From contig MWOY01000107.1 of assembly GCA_002026015.1 (NCBI GenBank), positions 52,236 through 116,235 on the forward strand: a stretch of DNA of 64,000 nucleotides. The letters are read 5' to 3'. This DNA is from Prochlorococcus sp. HOT208_60m_808G21. Lineage in GTDB: Bacteria > Cyanobacteriota > Cyanobacteriia > PCC-6307 > Cyanobiaceae. Below are positions 44,005 to 54,566 of this stretch, piece by piece (the first letter of the stretch is position 1; each line of letters opens with the position of its first letter). Made by a program: the position numbers and the translations under genes. The notes beneath the pieces were generated by a model. The model searched no databases and was not told where the DNA came from. It saw nothing but the letters and a program-made list of their open reading frames with translations.

Positions 44005-44479
44005 AAATATTTTTTTAAAAAAAATATTACCTCTACTTCTACTGCTATCCTTTGTTTTTAACCCATTAACAGTATCCGCAGAAGTTGCAGAAACAGAAAT
44101 AAATGGGGAATTAATTAATGCCAGTAGTGAGTTTTTAAGAGATTTGGACTTTGAGACTTGGCAATTAGTAGCTTATAAATCAACTCTTTTTGAAGATAGA
44201 TTGATCTTGAGAGTAATAGGATATCCAGGAAATCTTAGGATTGATCATCCTACTGACTTGAGGGTTGAATCAGGGAGAAAACAGTGGCTTTTAGATGATA
44301 AAACATTACTTAATGTTGAATTAGCAAATGACCGAAGACAAGCTGCAGCAGAATTCGATCTTGATGAATTGATTAAAAATTTAGATAAAAATAGACCATT
44401 AAGATTATCTTTATCGGGAGTTTTTTCTGAGTTGCCTGTTCCTCCTTTTGTTGTTAAAGAGTGGAGATCAATAAATTGA
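43979..44479 (+). CDS. conserved hypothetical secreted/periplasmic protein
   Basis: Signal peptide-like N-terminus (KKILPLLLLLSFVFNPLTVSA); 166 aa. Confidence 0.7.
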   Translation: MKKITKSNKNIFLKKILPLLLLLSFVFNPLTVSAEVAETEINGELINASSEFLRDLDFETWQLVAYKSTLFEDRLILRVIGYPGNLRIDHPTDLRVESGRKQWLLDDKTLLNVELANDRRQAAAEFDLDELIKNLDKNRPLRLSLSGVFSELPVPPFVVKEWRSIN

Positions 44480-44488
44480 ATTTAATTT

Positions 44489-45589
44489 TTGGAGATGACT
44501 GAAAAAAATGTAAGCCATACAAAATGGATGAAAAGAGCAATTTTTTTGGCTTCTTTAGGTAAAAATACAACGAGTCCAAACCCAAGGGTTGGAGCAGTGA
44601 TACTTGATAAGAATGGAAAGCTCATTTCAGAAGGGTTTCATTTCAAGGCAGGGATGCCTCATGCAGAGGCAATGGCTTTTAATAATTTAAAAAAAGATGC
44701 TAAAGGTGGGTCAATTTATGTAAATCTTGAACCTTGTTGTCATCAGGGTAGAACTCCTCCATGTGTAGATAAGTTAATATCCTCTGGGATAAAAAGGGCT
44801 TACATATCTATTGAAGACCCTGATTTAAGAGTCGCTGGTAAAGGCATTAAGCTGCTAAAAGAAGCTGGAATACAAGTTCACTTAGGATTATGTAAAAAGG
44901 AGTCCTTAGATTTAAATAAGGCTTTCATTCATAGGAATATTACTAAAAGGGCATTTGGTGTTTTTAAATGGGCAATGAGTATTGATGGAAGAATAGCTTT
45001 AAAAAATGGAAAAAGTAAATGGATTACTCATGAAGAATCAAGGGCATTAGTACACTCTTTTAGAGCAGAATTTGATGCAATAATCATTGGTGGAAACACA
45101 TTAAGAAGAGATAATCCCCTCTTAACTACTAGAGGTTTAAAAAATCCTGAGCCTTTGCGGGTTGTGTTTACAAAAAGTTTAGACCTGCCAACAAAATCTA
45201 ATCTTTGGGATTGTAATAAGGCAAAAACATTAGTTATTTATGATTCTTCAACAGCAAATGAAGACTTCCTCACTAGGCTTCCAAAGTCTGTTGAAGTTGA
45301 AAAGGTATCATCAGATAATCCAGAGTTAATTTCAGAAATTCTTGCTAGTAGAGGGTGTAATAAAGTTCTCTGGGAATGTGGCCCAAGATTGGCTACTGCC
45401 GCAATCAAATCTAACTGTATACAAGAGATTATTACCTTTATTGCTCCAAACATTTTAGGTGGAGAAAGTTGTATGAATCCTGTTGGTGATTTTGAATTTG
45501 AAGAAATGCATGAAATTATTCAATTAAGTGATTCTCAGGTAAGTTTGATAGGCAATGATATATGCGTTAAGAGTTCATTCAAAAACTAA
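44489..45589 (+). CDS. ribD: riboflavin biosynthesis deaminase/reductase
   Basis: TSPNPRVGAVILDKNG, HAEAMAF, YVNLEPCCHQGRTPPCVD, FKWAMSIDGRIA. Confidence 0.95.
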   Translation: MEMTEKNVSHTKWMKRAIFLASLGKNTTSPNPRVGAVILDKNGKLISEGFHFKAGMPHAEAMAFNNLKKDAKGGSIYVNLEPCCHQGRTPPCVDKLISSGIKRAYISIEDPDLRVAGKGIKLLKEAGIQVHLGLCKKESLDLNKAFIHRNITKRAFGVFKWAMSIDGRIALKNGKSKWITHEESRALVHSFRAEFDAIIIGGNTLRRDNPLLTTRGLKNPEPLRVVFTKSLDLPTKSNLWDCNKAKTLVIYDSSTANEDFLTRLPKSVEVEKVSSDNPELISEILASRGCNKVLWECGPRLATAAIKSNCIQEIITFIAPNILGGESCMNPVGDFEFEEMHEIIQLSDSQVSLIGNDICVKSSFKN

Positions 45590-45703
45590 TTTTTAAGATG
45601 TTTCGCATGGGTTAAAGTACCGTACGGTTCTTACCCAAAAAAAACAATACAGATACGGAAACTCATCGTTTAGTTTATAATAAGTTCAAAATTGCTCTCA
45701 ATT

Positions 45704-47566
45704 ATGCCAATAAGACAAGATGATAATCAACCTAATAGAAGATTTGGAATTGTAAATATCATTTTGATAGGAGTTGGAGCACTACTTTTATTTAGTAGCC
45801 TTTTCCCTAACCAAAATATGCAAATACCTAGGGTTCCTTACTCTTTATTTATTGATCAAGTTAATGATGGAGAGGTAAAGAGAGCATATATTACCCAAGA
45901 ACAAATCAGATATGAATTAAATGGAGCTGAAGAGGGTGCACCTTCAGTGTTAGCAACAACTCCAATTTTTGATATGGATCTGCCTCAAAGGTTAGAAAGT
46001 AAAGGCGTGGAATTTGCTGCTGCTCCTCCAAAGAAACCTAATTTCTTTTCAACGATCTTGAGCTGGGTTGTTCCCCCTTTAATTTTTATTCTTGTTTTGC
46101 AATTTTTTGCTAGAAGAAGTATGGGGGGCGGAGGTGCTCAAGGGGCTCTCAGTTTTACCAAAAGTAAGGCCAAAGTTTATGTACCCGATGACGAATCAAA
46201 AGTAACATTTGCTGATGTTGCTGGTGTTGATGAAGCTAAAGACGAACTAACAGAAATAGTTGATTTTTTAAAAAAGCCTGAGAGATATACGGATATTGGT
46301 GCACGGATACCCAAAGGAGTTCTTCTTGTGGGACCTCCAGGAACTGGAAAAACTCTTCTTTCAAAAGCTGTTGCGGGAGAAGCCGAAGTTCCTTTCTTTA
46401 TTATTTCTGGTTCTGAATTTGTTGAACTTTTTGTAGGTGCCGGTGCTGCTAGAGTAAGAGATTTATTTGAACAAGCTAAGAAAAAAGCTCCTTGCATTAT
46501 TTTTATTGATGAATTGGACGCTATTGGTAAAAGTCGTTCTGGCTCAATGGGAGTTGTTGGAGGTAACGATGAGAGAGAACAAACTTTAAATCAGCTGCTT
46601 ACTGAAATGGATGGTTTTGCCTCAACTGATAAACCAGTTATAGTGCTTGCTGCAACAAACCAGCCAGAAGTGCTTGATGCGGCACTTCTTAGACCAGGAA
46701 GATTTGATAGACAAGTTTTGGTTGATAGACCAGATTTGTCGGGAAGAAAAACCATATTAGAGATCTATACAAAAAAAGTTAAACTTGCAGAGTCAATTGA
46801 TCTAGATTCTATCGCTCAAGCTACTAGTGGATTCGCAGGGGCTGACTTAGCTAATATGGTAAATGAGGCTGCTTTACTCGCAGCAAGAGCAAAAAGAAAA
46901 AGCGTTGAGCAACAAGATCTTGGTGAAGCGATAGAGAGAGTTGTAGCTGGATTGGAAAAGAAGAGTCGTGTTTTGCAAGATGATGAAAAGAAAGTGGTTG
47001 CTTATCACGAAGTCGGTCATGCAATAGTTGGTCATCTTATGCCTGGAGGTTCTAAAGTTGCAAAGATTTCTATTGTGCCTAGAGGGATGAGTGCATTAGG
47101 TTATACACTTCAATTGCCAACTGAAGAAAGGTTTTTGAATTCCAAAGAGGAATTAAAAGGTCAAATAGCTACACTTCTTGGTGGAAGATCTGCAGAAGAA
47201 GTAGTCTTCGGAAAGATCACCACAGGTGCTTCAAATGATTTACAAAGAGCTACTGATATAGCCGAACAAATGGTTGGCACATTTGGGATGAGTGATATCC
47301 TTGGCCCCCTTGCTTACGACAAACAAGGTGGAGGCCAGTTTTTAGGTAACGGGAATAATCCTAGAAGATCAGTTAGTGATGCCACTGCTCAAGCAATAGA
47401 TAAAGAGGTCAGAGATTTAGTTGATGATGCGCATGAAACTGCACTTAACATACTTAGGAATAATTTGCCTCTTCTAGAATCAATTTCTCAAAAAATTCTC
47501 CAAGAAGAAGTAATAGAGGGTGAGGACCTTAAATCTCTCCTGGCAGAAAGTAAAATGCCTGCGTAG
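45704..47566 (+). CDS. ftsH: ATP-dependent zinc metalloprotease FtsH
   Basis: [55 protein letters not shown]; start placed at [12 protein letters not shown]. Confidence 0.97.
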   Translation: MPIRQDDNQPNRRFGIVNIILIGVGALLLFSSLFPNQNMQIPRVPYSLFIDQVNDGEVKRAYITQEQIRYELNGAEEGAPSVLATTPIFDMDLPQRLESKGVEFAAAPPKKPNFFSTILSWVVPPLIFILVLQFFARRSMGGGGAQGALSFTKSKAKVYVPDDESKVTFADVAGVDEAKDELTEIVDFLKKPERYTDIGARIPKGVLLVGPPGTGKTLLSKAVAGEAEVPFFIISGSEFVELFVGAGAARVRDLFEQAKKKAPCIIFIDELDAIGKSRSGSMGVVGGNDEREQTLNQLLTEMDGFASTDKPVIVLAATNQPEVLDAALLRPGRFDRQVLVDRPDLSGRKTILEIYTKKVKLAESIDLDSIAQATSGFAGADLANMVNEAALLAARAKRKSVEQQDLGEAIERVVAGLEKKSRVLQDDEKKVVAYHEVGHAIVGHLMPGGSKVAKISIVPRGMSALGYTLQLPTEERFLNSKEELKGQIATLLGGRSAEEVVFGKITTGASNDLQRATDIAEQMVGTFGMSDILGPLAYDKQGGGQFLGNGNNPRRSVSDATAQAIDKEVRDLVDDAHETALNILRNNLPLLESISQKILQEEVIEGEDLKSLLAESKMPA

Positions 47567-47594
47567 TAGAATTTTGGTTTCAGTATAAAGTTAA

Positions 47595-48521
47595 ATGCTA
47601 AACCCGATCAAGCTTGCAAGTAAAAATTTTTTATCAAGCTTGGATACCTCATGTGAAGAATTTCTTCATATTTTAGAGTTGGCAAAAAATTTTAAAAATA
47701 AAGATCTAAATATAAAACTTAAAGAAAAAGTTTTAGGGTTAATTTTTGATAAGTCATCAACTCGTACCAGAGTTAGTTTCCAGGTTGCAATGTCAAGACT
47801 TGGTGGCTCCACAATTGACCTAAATCCTACTACTTCACAAATTGGAAGGGGAGAGCCAATTAGAGATACAGCAAGAGTGCTAAGCAGATACTGCGATGTT
47901 CTTGCGATAAGAACATTTAAACAAACTGATTTGGAAGAATATGCAAAATGGTCCTCTAAGCCAGTTATTAATGCACTTACTGATTTAGAACATCCATGTC
48001 AGGCTTTAGCTGATTTTATGACAATTAAAGAGGAATTTCATGATTTAAAAGATGTAGTTTTAACATTTATTGGAGACGGTAATAACGTCGCTAATTCCCT
48101 TATTTTATGTGGGGCGTTATTAGGAGTAGAAGTTAGGATTGCATGCCCTAAAGGTTATGAACCTAACTCGTTGTTGATCGATAAAGCATATGAAATATAT
48201 AAAAATAAAAATTTGTTAACAATCACTAATGATCTCAATACTGCTGTTTTAGGAGCAAATGTACTTTATACAGATGTTTGGTCATCTATGGGCGAAGAAA
48301 ATCAAAAAGATGAGAAAGAAAAAGTTTTTAATGGTTTCACTATTGACAGTGATTTAGTTAGTAAGGCTGATAAAGATGCAATTATTCTTCATTGCCTTCC
48401 TGCCTATAGATCAAAAGAGATAACTGATGAAATATTTGAAAGTCACAAAAGCAGAATTTTTGATCAAGCGGAAAATAGATTACATGCTCAACAAGCTCTT
48501 TTATCTTGCATTCTCCAGTAG
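47595..48521 (+). CDS. argF: ornithine carbamoyltransferase
   Basis: DKSSTRTRVSFQVAMSRLGG, EHPCQALADFMTI, HCLPAYRSKEIT. Confidence 0.96.
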   Translation: MLNPIKLASKNFLSSLDTSCEEFLHILELAKNFKNKDLNIKLKEKVLGLIFDKSSTRTRVSFQVAMSRLGGSTIDLNPTTSQIGRGEPIRDTARVLSRYCDVLAIRTFKQTDLEEYAKWSSKPVINALTDLEHPCQALADFMTIKEEFHDLKDVVLTFIGDGNNVANSLILCGALLGVEVRIACPKGYEPNSLLIDKAYEIYKNKNLLTITNDLNTAVLGANVLYTDVWSSMGEENQKDEKEKVFNGFTIDSDLVSKADKDAIILHCLPAYRSKEITDEIFESHKSRIFDQAENRLHAQQALLSCILQ

Positions 48522-48548
48522 AAATACTTGCGAACTAATTAATAAAAG

Positions 48549-48578
48549 GGTACAAATGTATTAGAGTACATATGTTTT
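48549..48578 (+). promoter_or_regulatory. two tandem LexA/SOS-box-like sites upstream of lexA
   Basis: GGTACAAATGTATT (48549-48562) and AGTACATATGTTTT (48565-48578), each one mismatch from the cyanobacterial RGTACNNNDGTWCB consensus as I recall it. Confidence 0.6.
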
Positions 48579-49196
48579 ATGGATGCTTCTTCAGGCGACC
48601 AACTTACCCAAGCTCAGAATGAGCTTTATGGATGGATAAAGGAATACATGAAAAACTTTCAACATAGCCCATCTATCAGGCAAATGATGCAAGCTATGGG
48701 ATTAAAATCTCCTGCTCCAATTCAAAGTCGTTTAAAACATTTGCAAGAAAAGGGCTATATCTCTTGGCAAGAAGGTAAAGCAAGAACATTGCAAATAGTT
48801 GATGAAATTATAGAAGGTGTACCAATTATGGGATCAGTCGCTGCTGGAGGTTTAATTGAAACTTTTACGGATGTAACTGAAAATTTAGATATTTCAGAAA
48901 TATTCAAAAAGAAAAATGTATTTGCACTTACAGTTAATGGAGATTCAATGATAGACGCATGTATTGCAGATGGAGATATGGTGTTGATGGAACCAATTAC
49001 TGATTCACACTCTCTTAGAAACGGAACTATTGTTAGTGCATTGGTTCCAGGTTTAGGGACAACTTTAAAGTATTTTGTTAAGAGAGGGGGGAAAATATAT
49101 CTTGAAGCAGCAAACCTTAATTATGAGCCAATTGAATTAAATATGGAGGAAGTTGTTTTTCAAGGAAAACTTCTTGCTGTTTGGAGAAAACTTTGA
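48579..49196 (+). CDS. lexA: LexA repressor
   Basis: Winged HTH SPSIRQMMQAMGLKSPAPIQSRLKHLQEKGYI, AAG cleavage motif, VNGDSMIDACIADGD, TLKYF. Confidence 0.95.
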   Translation: MDASSGDQLTQAQNELYGWIKEYMKNFQHSPSIRQMMQAMGLKSPAPIQSRLKHLQEKGYISWQEGKARTLQIVDEIIEGVPIMGSVAAGGLIETFTDVTENLDISEIFKKKNVFALTVNGDSMIDACIADGDMVLMEPITDSHSLRNGTIVSALVPGLGTTLKYFVKRGGKIYLEAANLNYEPIELNMEEVVFQGKLLAVWRKL

Positions 49197-49219
49197 TAGG
49201 AATTTTTATTAATAATAAC

Positions 49220-51025
49220 TTAATATAGAAGATTTAATTTAATTCCAAATCTGTGGTTTTCAGCTTCGAGGAGTTGCCCAATGTCTTTAACGCCTGCTGC
49301 ATTTGAATAATAAAAATCTACTGATTTTTGTGGTTGAAAAATATATCTTAAAACTATTGTTGAATTAAAGTCTGGATCTTTCTTAAATGAGGTATTTATT
49401 TCGGGAATTAGCCTTATATTATCCAGCAATTTAAGTTCTGTTGAAATACCCAGGCCACCAAAACTTTTAGTTCCGCTAAAAAAATATTTTGGAGTTAAAT
49501 TAAGATAAATTGATTCGTTAATCTTGAAGGTATTAAGTAATTCAGTAAAGTTGTAGCCTTGTTTTGTTGTCCCTTCGTTCCTGCCAACAGATGTCCTTAA
49601 TGAAGTCCAAAAAAGGTCACCTTTTTGGGGACTAAATATGGATAATTTACCTCCAAATCTATAATTAAAATCATTTAAAAATTTATTTTGTAAATCTTCA
49701 TTATTTTTTTCTGCTAATTTCACATCATTAAAAAAACCCGTACTTAATTCCAGTTGAAATATATTGGACAATGAATATCCATATAAAGCTAAAGCATTTC
49801 CTTTGGCATCATAATCTAAAAGCAACTGACTAGTTCCCCTCTCAGGAATTAAAGCATTATTTACGGTTAGTCCTCCAAAAAGTAAAAACTCATCATTCTT
49901 ATCTAAAGGAATATATTTTGTGTCTTCTAGGAAAGGTTTATAGTTTCCACCTAAAAAATAAAGTGGTGTGTTATCTGAGGGAATTGTTAATAAAGAAGTT
50001 GATGGAGTACTACCATATCCGTTTGTTATCTTTGCCTCAATGCCGATAATTGGATTGACATCCCAGTTAAATCCAAAACTATAAATTGGCTTTCTTTGAA
50101 AATTGAGATTCTCATCAAAATAATTATTCCCAGGACCAAATAAATAGGTGTAAGAACTAAGTAAATGAAAATTTTCTAAAATTTCAAAATTTAGTCCTGA
50201 TGCTAAGAAAAGATTATTTCCATAGAAATTGTTTCCATTATTTTTATTACCTAATTTATTTGGAAGGAAAGTGGTACCGGGAACCAAAGAAAATTTAGTT
50301 TTTTTATTTACTTTTTTTGTAAATGGTAGAGAGAAAGAATAGATAAATTTCTCATGTCTATCAAGTCCTAAAGTGTTGTCAATATTGTTAAAAATACTTT
50401 TACTATTTCCTGATCCACTGCTAACTACCCAATACTCTAATGATCCTGCAAAAGAAAGATTATTTTTTTGATTATCAGATTCAAAAATTTGCTTTCTATA
50501 TGATAGAGCAGAACTAAACCAATTATTTGGTATCAAATTACCATCGATTAAATTATAAAGAGGATCATCAGTCTCAGATAAATAGATTGATACTAATGAA
50601 TCATCACTGAGTCCATAATCAAATTTTAAAGAAATGTTTTGATTTCCAGTTCCTTTACCTGCACCTCCACTAAAAGTTGATTTCCAATTAGTGGAGATAT
50701 TAAATTCTCCATAATTTAAATATTCGTTTAAAGGAATGTTTGGTTGTATTTCTAGTATTTCTGGTTTAATTTTAATCATTTTCATTATTTTTCTACTTTC
50801 TTCATTGGGGTGAATATTATGTTTTTGTGAATCCTTTAGTATATCTTTTAAATTTTTATCTCCAGGTAAAATTTCCCATTTTAAATTCTTTTTCTTTATG
50901 AATTTATTTTTTTCCATAATCTTCCACTCTAAGGAATTTATATATATTTCAGTCATATTTTCACCGTAAATTTTTAAACCTAAAATAAATTGAATAACTA
51001 TAAATAAATAGGTTAGGTATTTCAT
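49220..51025 (-). CDS. predicted secreted outer-membrane beta-barrel protein (YjbH/exopolysaccharide-type or porin-like)
   Basis: Signal peptide; long alternating-polarity strands; terminal aromatic residue (...HRFGIKLNLLY). Confidence 0.6.
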   Translation of the reverse strand: MKYLTYLFIVIQFILGLKIYGENMTEIYINSLEWKIMEKNKFIKKKNLKWEILPGDKNLKDILKDSQKHNIHPNEESRKIMKMIKIKPEILEIQPNIPLNEYLNYGEFNISTNWKSTFSGGAGKGTGNQNISLKFDYGLSDDSLVSIYLSETDDPLYNLIDGNLIPNNWFSSALSYRKQIFESDNQKNNLSFAGSLEYWVVSSGSGNSKSIFNNIDNTLGLDRHEKFIYSFSLPFTKKVNKKTKFSLVPGTTFLPNKLGNKNNGNNFYGNNLFLASGLNFEILENFHLLSSYTYLFGPGNNYFDENLNFQRKPIYSFGFNWDVNPIIGIEAKITNGYGSTPSTSLLTIPSDNTPLYFLGGNYKPFLEDTKYIPLDKNDEFLLFGGLTVNNALIPERGTSQLLLDYDAKGNALALYGYSLSNIFQLELSTGFFNDVKLAEKNNEDLQNKFLNDFNYRFGGKLSIFSPQKGDLFWTSLRTSVGRNEGTTKQGYNFTELLNTFKINESIYLNLTPKYFFSGTKSFGGLGISTELKLLDNIRLIPEINTSFKKDPDFNSTIVLRYIFQPQKSVDFYYSNAAGVKDIGQLLEAENHRFGIKLNLLY

Positions 51026-51703
51026 AAGAAAAAAAAATTATATTTAATCGAACTTTGTTTTAAAAAGATTTAAAGCATTTGAGAATTATTCAAACATTAT
51101 TTAAATTTTATCATCTAAATTTTTAAATAAAATCCTAATGCCTTATCAATTTTTTTGTAAAGCAAAGTTGTATTTATTTGTATTTATATTTAGAAATTCC
51201 TTGGACTAACTAATCTTTATCAAATAATCAAAAAAGTTGAATCTTTTTTATAACTTATAAAACCTTTATATATTACAACTTGTTTTACTAACTACTAAAT
51301 GATAAAAGAAAAATATGAATGTATTCTCAAAGAAGTTTGTTTAAAAAAAAGTAATAGAAGAGTAACTTAAAATAGCTTTAAAGGAAGAAAAACTTCAGCA
51401 AGAAAAAAATTTATTCCAAACCTAGAAAAATAGCAAATAGAAAAAAATAATTATTACTTTTCTTATACTGTTTTTCCCTAATTTATTATTTTTCGGGTTT
51501 CTTAACTCTTTCAATCATAATATTTTTTCTTATTAGGAAATTGCAGCTAGTAATTAGAAATGAAAGATTGAAATTCTTTTGTACATATATCAACTTGGGG
51601 ATAAAAAAGTCAAAGCTATAAAGATTCAAAATTGGAATTAGAAAATATTGTTGGAGATATTTATAAAAATTGCAAAAATTTTTATATCAAAGAAAAAACA
51701 TAA

Positions 51704-51726
51704 AAAGGATTTAGATTAAATCCTTT
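51704..51726. other. perfect 9-bp stem hairpin in a gene-free interval
   Basis: AAAGGATTT-AGATT-AAATCCTTT; no T-tract. Confidence 0.5.
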
Positions 51727-51932
51727 AATGAGTAATATGGTTTTTAGATTCCTTTAATATTGTCAACAAGTGTTTTGGAGGATAAGTAGCAATTGGTAGT
51801 AATTTAGAATTGTCACGACCGATCATTAATAAAAAAATTCAGATATTACTTAAATCTCTTCTTAGAAAAAACGAATAAAGACGAAAAAATATTGAATAAT
51901 TCGTAATGATAAAATTGGAATAGTATATTATT

Positions 51933-52916
51933 TTATATATCAATAAATAAGTGTTTTTTATCATGATTATCTCTTCTCATTCCATCAAAAAATGAAAGAC
52001 AATCGTAAGAAATGGGCACTGCAATACACATTTTGTACCAAACTTTACTTAAGAAATTAGGAGAAGGTATATTCATAAATTGCATAAATCGGGGATCACT
52101 TTTTTTTGAAACCAAAGTGTAAATTTTGTAACTAAATTTTGTAAGTAGCAAAAAATCATCTGGGGAAAATGACTCCATATAAATAACTGGTTTAAAACGT
52201 TTAATTGTTTCTGATGCACCAACCAAAACTTCAGAATCACATCCATCAACGTCTATCTTTATTCCATTTATAGATATGCCATCAAACTTTTTTAGTAATT
52301 CCAATTGGGCGTAAAGAGAATCAATTGTAATTGTTTTCATTAAACTTTCTGTAATTACTTTATCTCCTGTTTCATGTCCTAAAACTTTTGATTTCCCAAA
52401 ACCATGAGAATTTTGTTGAATAGAAATTTCAACATCGTTTTTACTATATGCTGGACGTTTGATATTATGAACTACTTTATCTTTCCAGTTGCGTTCAATT
52501 TCGATTAAACATTGAGACATGCACTTATCAGAAGTTTCAATATTTATAAAATGAGTAAATTTATCATAAAGTAAATGCGAGAAATAACCGCTATGAGCAC
52601 CAACGTCAATCAAACATCCTCCAGTCCTAACAGAATGCAAAAATAGCTTTTCTAATCCCCAATCACAATAGCCCGCAGTAATAAAAACCTCGCTGGCAGT
52701 TGGGTCCCAATCCTGACAAATATACTTTGGCCTACTTTTTGAATTTATATAAGATGGGAGAAAAGTTACTTTGCTTCTAAATAACTTCAAAAATAGGTAA
52801 GTTATGCTTCTTTTAAGATAAAAAAAGTATCCAGTTTGTTCAATAAATATTTTATTAGGAGGAAAAATCCTCTTTATAATTCTTTTTAATGTCTTCTTAA
52901 TCATTTTTCTCCCCAA
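51933..52916 (-). CDS. FkbM-family methyltransferase
   Basis: GGCLIDVGAHSGYFSHLLYDKF, INGIKIDVDGCDSEVLVGASETIKRFKPVIYMESFSPDD. Confidence 0.85.
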   Translation of the reverse strand: MGRKMIKKTLKRIIKRIFPPNKIFIEQTGYFFYLKRSITYLFLKLFRSKVTFLPSYINSKSRPKYICQDWDPTASEVFITAGYCDWGLEKLFLHSVRTGGCLIDVGAHSGYFSHLLYDKFTHFINIETSDKCMSQCLIEIERNWKDKVVHNIKRPAYSKNDVEISIQQNSHGFGKSKVLGHETGDKVITESLMKTITIDSLYAQLELLKKFDGISINGIKIDVDGCDSEVLVGASETIKRFKPVIYMESFSPDDFLLLTKFSYKIYTLVSKKSDPRFMQFMNIPSPNFLSKVWYKMCIAVPISYDCLSFFDGMRRDNHDKKHLFIDI

Positions 52917-53133
52917 CCAAATCCCCTAGCTGGTTAATGATTTATATATTAACATTACTTTTAATTCATGTATTAAGTATCAACCTAAATTTTTTCTTTC
53001 AAAACCAAAAGAAAAATGTAATGTGAATATTTCCCTTGCTTGGCGCATATTCTGGCAAAGAATTGGATATTTGACCACAGTACCAGTTAATCAAAGACTT
53101 TAATATGCTAGGGTGATTCGTATTAAAACAATA

Positions 53134-53206
53134 GGGGCCATAGCTCAGCTGGTAGAGCACCTGCATGGCATGCAGGGGGTCAGCGGTTCAAATCCGCTTG
53201 GCTCCA
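53134..53206 (+). tRNA. tRNA-Ala (GGC anticodon)
   Basis: GGGGCCATAGCTCAGCTGGTAGAGCACCTGC-ATGGCAT-GCAGGGGGTCAGCGGTTCAAATCCGCTTGGCTCCA. Confidence 0.95.
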
Positions 53207-53533
53207 CTTATCTTTCCACTTTGGTTTATTTAAAGACTGACATAAATAAAGTAATTATTATTATTTCTAGCCCTTTAAATTACTGAAAGACATTCTCGGG
53301 TAAAGGCAGTCGTATTGGCTCCATCGGGATTTTTGATAACTACAAACTAATTGAACAAAAATACATTTGTAATATCCCACTTTTATTGAAATACTTTTGA
53401 AATTAGATTCTCTGAGACTAATCCTTGGATGCCATCTTAAATTATCAAAACTACTTTTTTATTTTAATAAGTTAAATAAATACAAATAAACAATTGTGAG
53501 AACTATAATTTTTAAATAATACTTATCTCAGCA

Positions 53534-54310
53534 ATGTTCAAAATACTTAATTTATTAATTTCAAAATTTACGCAAATTTCAAATTTTTCAAGATATTTAT
53601 ATATTTTCTTCTCAAGAATATTGCCTGTCCCTACAAAAAAAGTAAGGGGCGTACCTATAAAAATTGTTATCCCCTTAAATCATCTAGGAGTATATGACTC
53701 AATTAAAAAATGGGAAGCTAGAGAACCTGAAACATTGGATTGGATAGATGAATTTGAACAAAACTCAATCTTTTTTGATATTGGATCTAATTTTGGGAAT
53801 GAAACTCTATATGCTGCTTTAAAAAGAAATTCACCCAAAAAAATAGTTAGTTTTGATATTGATCTTAATGCTAGTTTTATGCTCGCTTATAATATTTTGT
53901 TAAATAAAATTAAAAATGTAGAACAATATTTTGTGGGTATATCAGGTAAAAAAGAATTTATTCATTATGCGCAACATACAAATTTTGCTTGCGTTAAAGA
54001 TAGACCTAAATATGACAAAATTACATTGAAAACATTTAGTATTTCTATTGATGAATTTATTAGTGAGACTGGAATTGTACCAAACTATATAAAAATTGAT
54101 GTTGATGGTATTGAAAATCGAATAGTAGGCGGGATGGAATTAATTCTAGATAATCCTGAACTTAAATCAGTTTTAATAGAAGTCGACGAAAATACAAAAG
54201 AGGAAGTAATAAAATTTTTGAATTCTAAAGGTTGGGAATCAGTATTTGAAACTGATATGAGAGGAGTAAATACTTATAATATTATTTTTAAAAGATATAG
54301 AAATCTATGA
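53534..54310 (+). CDS. FkbM-family methyltransferase
   Basis: SIFFDIGSNFGNETLYAAL, VPNYIKIDVDGIENRIVGGMELIL. Confidence 0.85.
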   Translation: MFKILNLLISKFTQISNFSRYLYIFFSRILPVPTKKVRGVPIKIVIPLNHLGVYDSIKKWEAREPETLDWIDEFEQNSIFFDIGSNFGNETLYAALKRNSPKKIVSFDIDLNASFMLAYNILLNKIKNVEQYFVGISGKKEFIHYAQHTNFACVKDRPKYDKITLKTFSISIDEFISETGIVPNYIKIDVDGIENRIVGGMELILDNPELKSVLIEVDENTKEEVIKFLNSKGWESVFETDMRGVNTYNIIFKRYRNL

Positions 54311-54566
54311 TATTTTGGAAATACTTTACTCGTCTAATAAATTTATTACCATTAGTAAAATCAAATAACTAGCTATTAATCTATTAAGTAAGATATTCAT
54401 TAAAATTCATTTTCTAATTTTTTGTGATAAAAAATAAAAATTTTTACTACATAATTTTTTTCTATTAGAGGACTATAATAATTTGATTAAACAAATTAGT
54501 ATTTTTTGAATTTCTACAAAATACATTTTTATCAATTTGAAAACTTACAAAAAAAATTTGCAGAAC

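Noticed and set aside
53279-53350. Short open frame ITERHSRVKAVVLAPSGFLITTN after tRNA-Ala
   Set aside because: Only 23 codons with no start codon; cannot be told apart from chance without a search.
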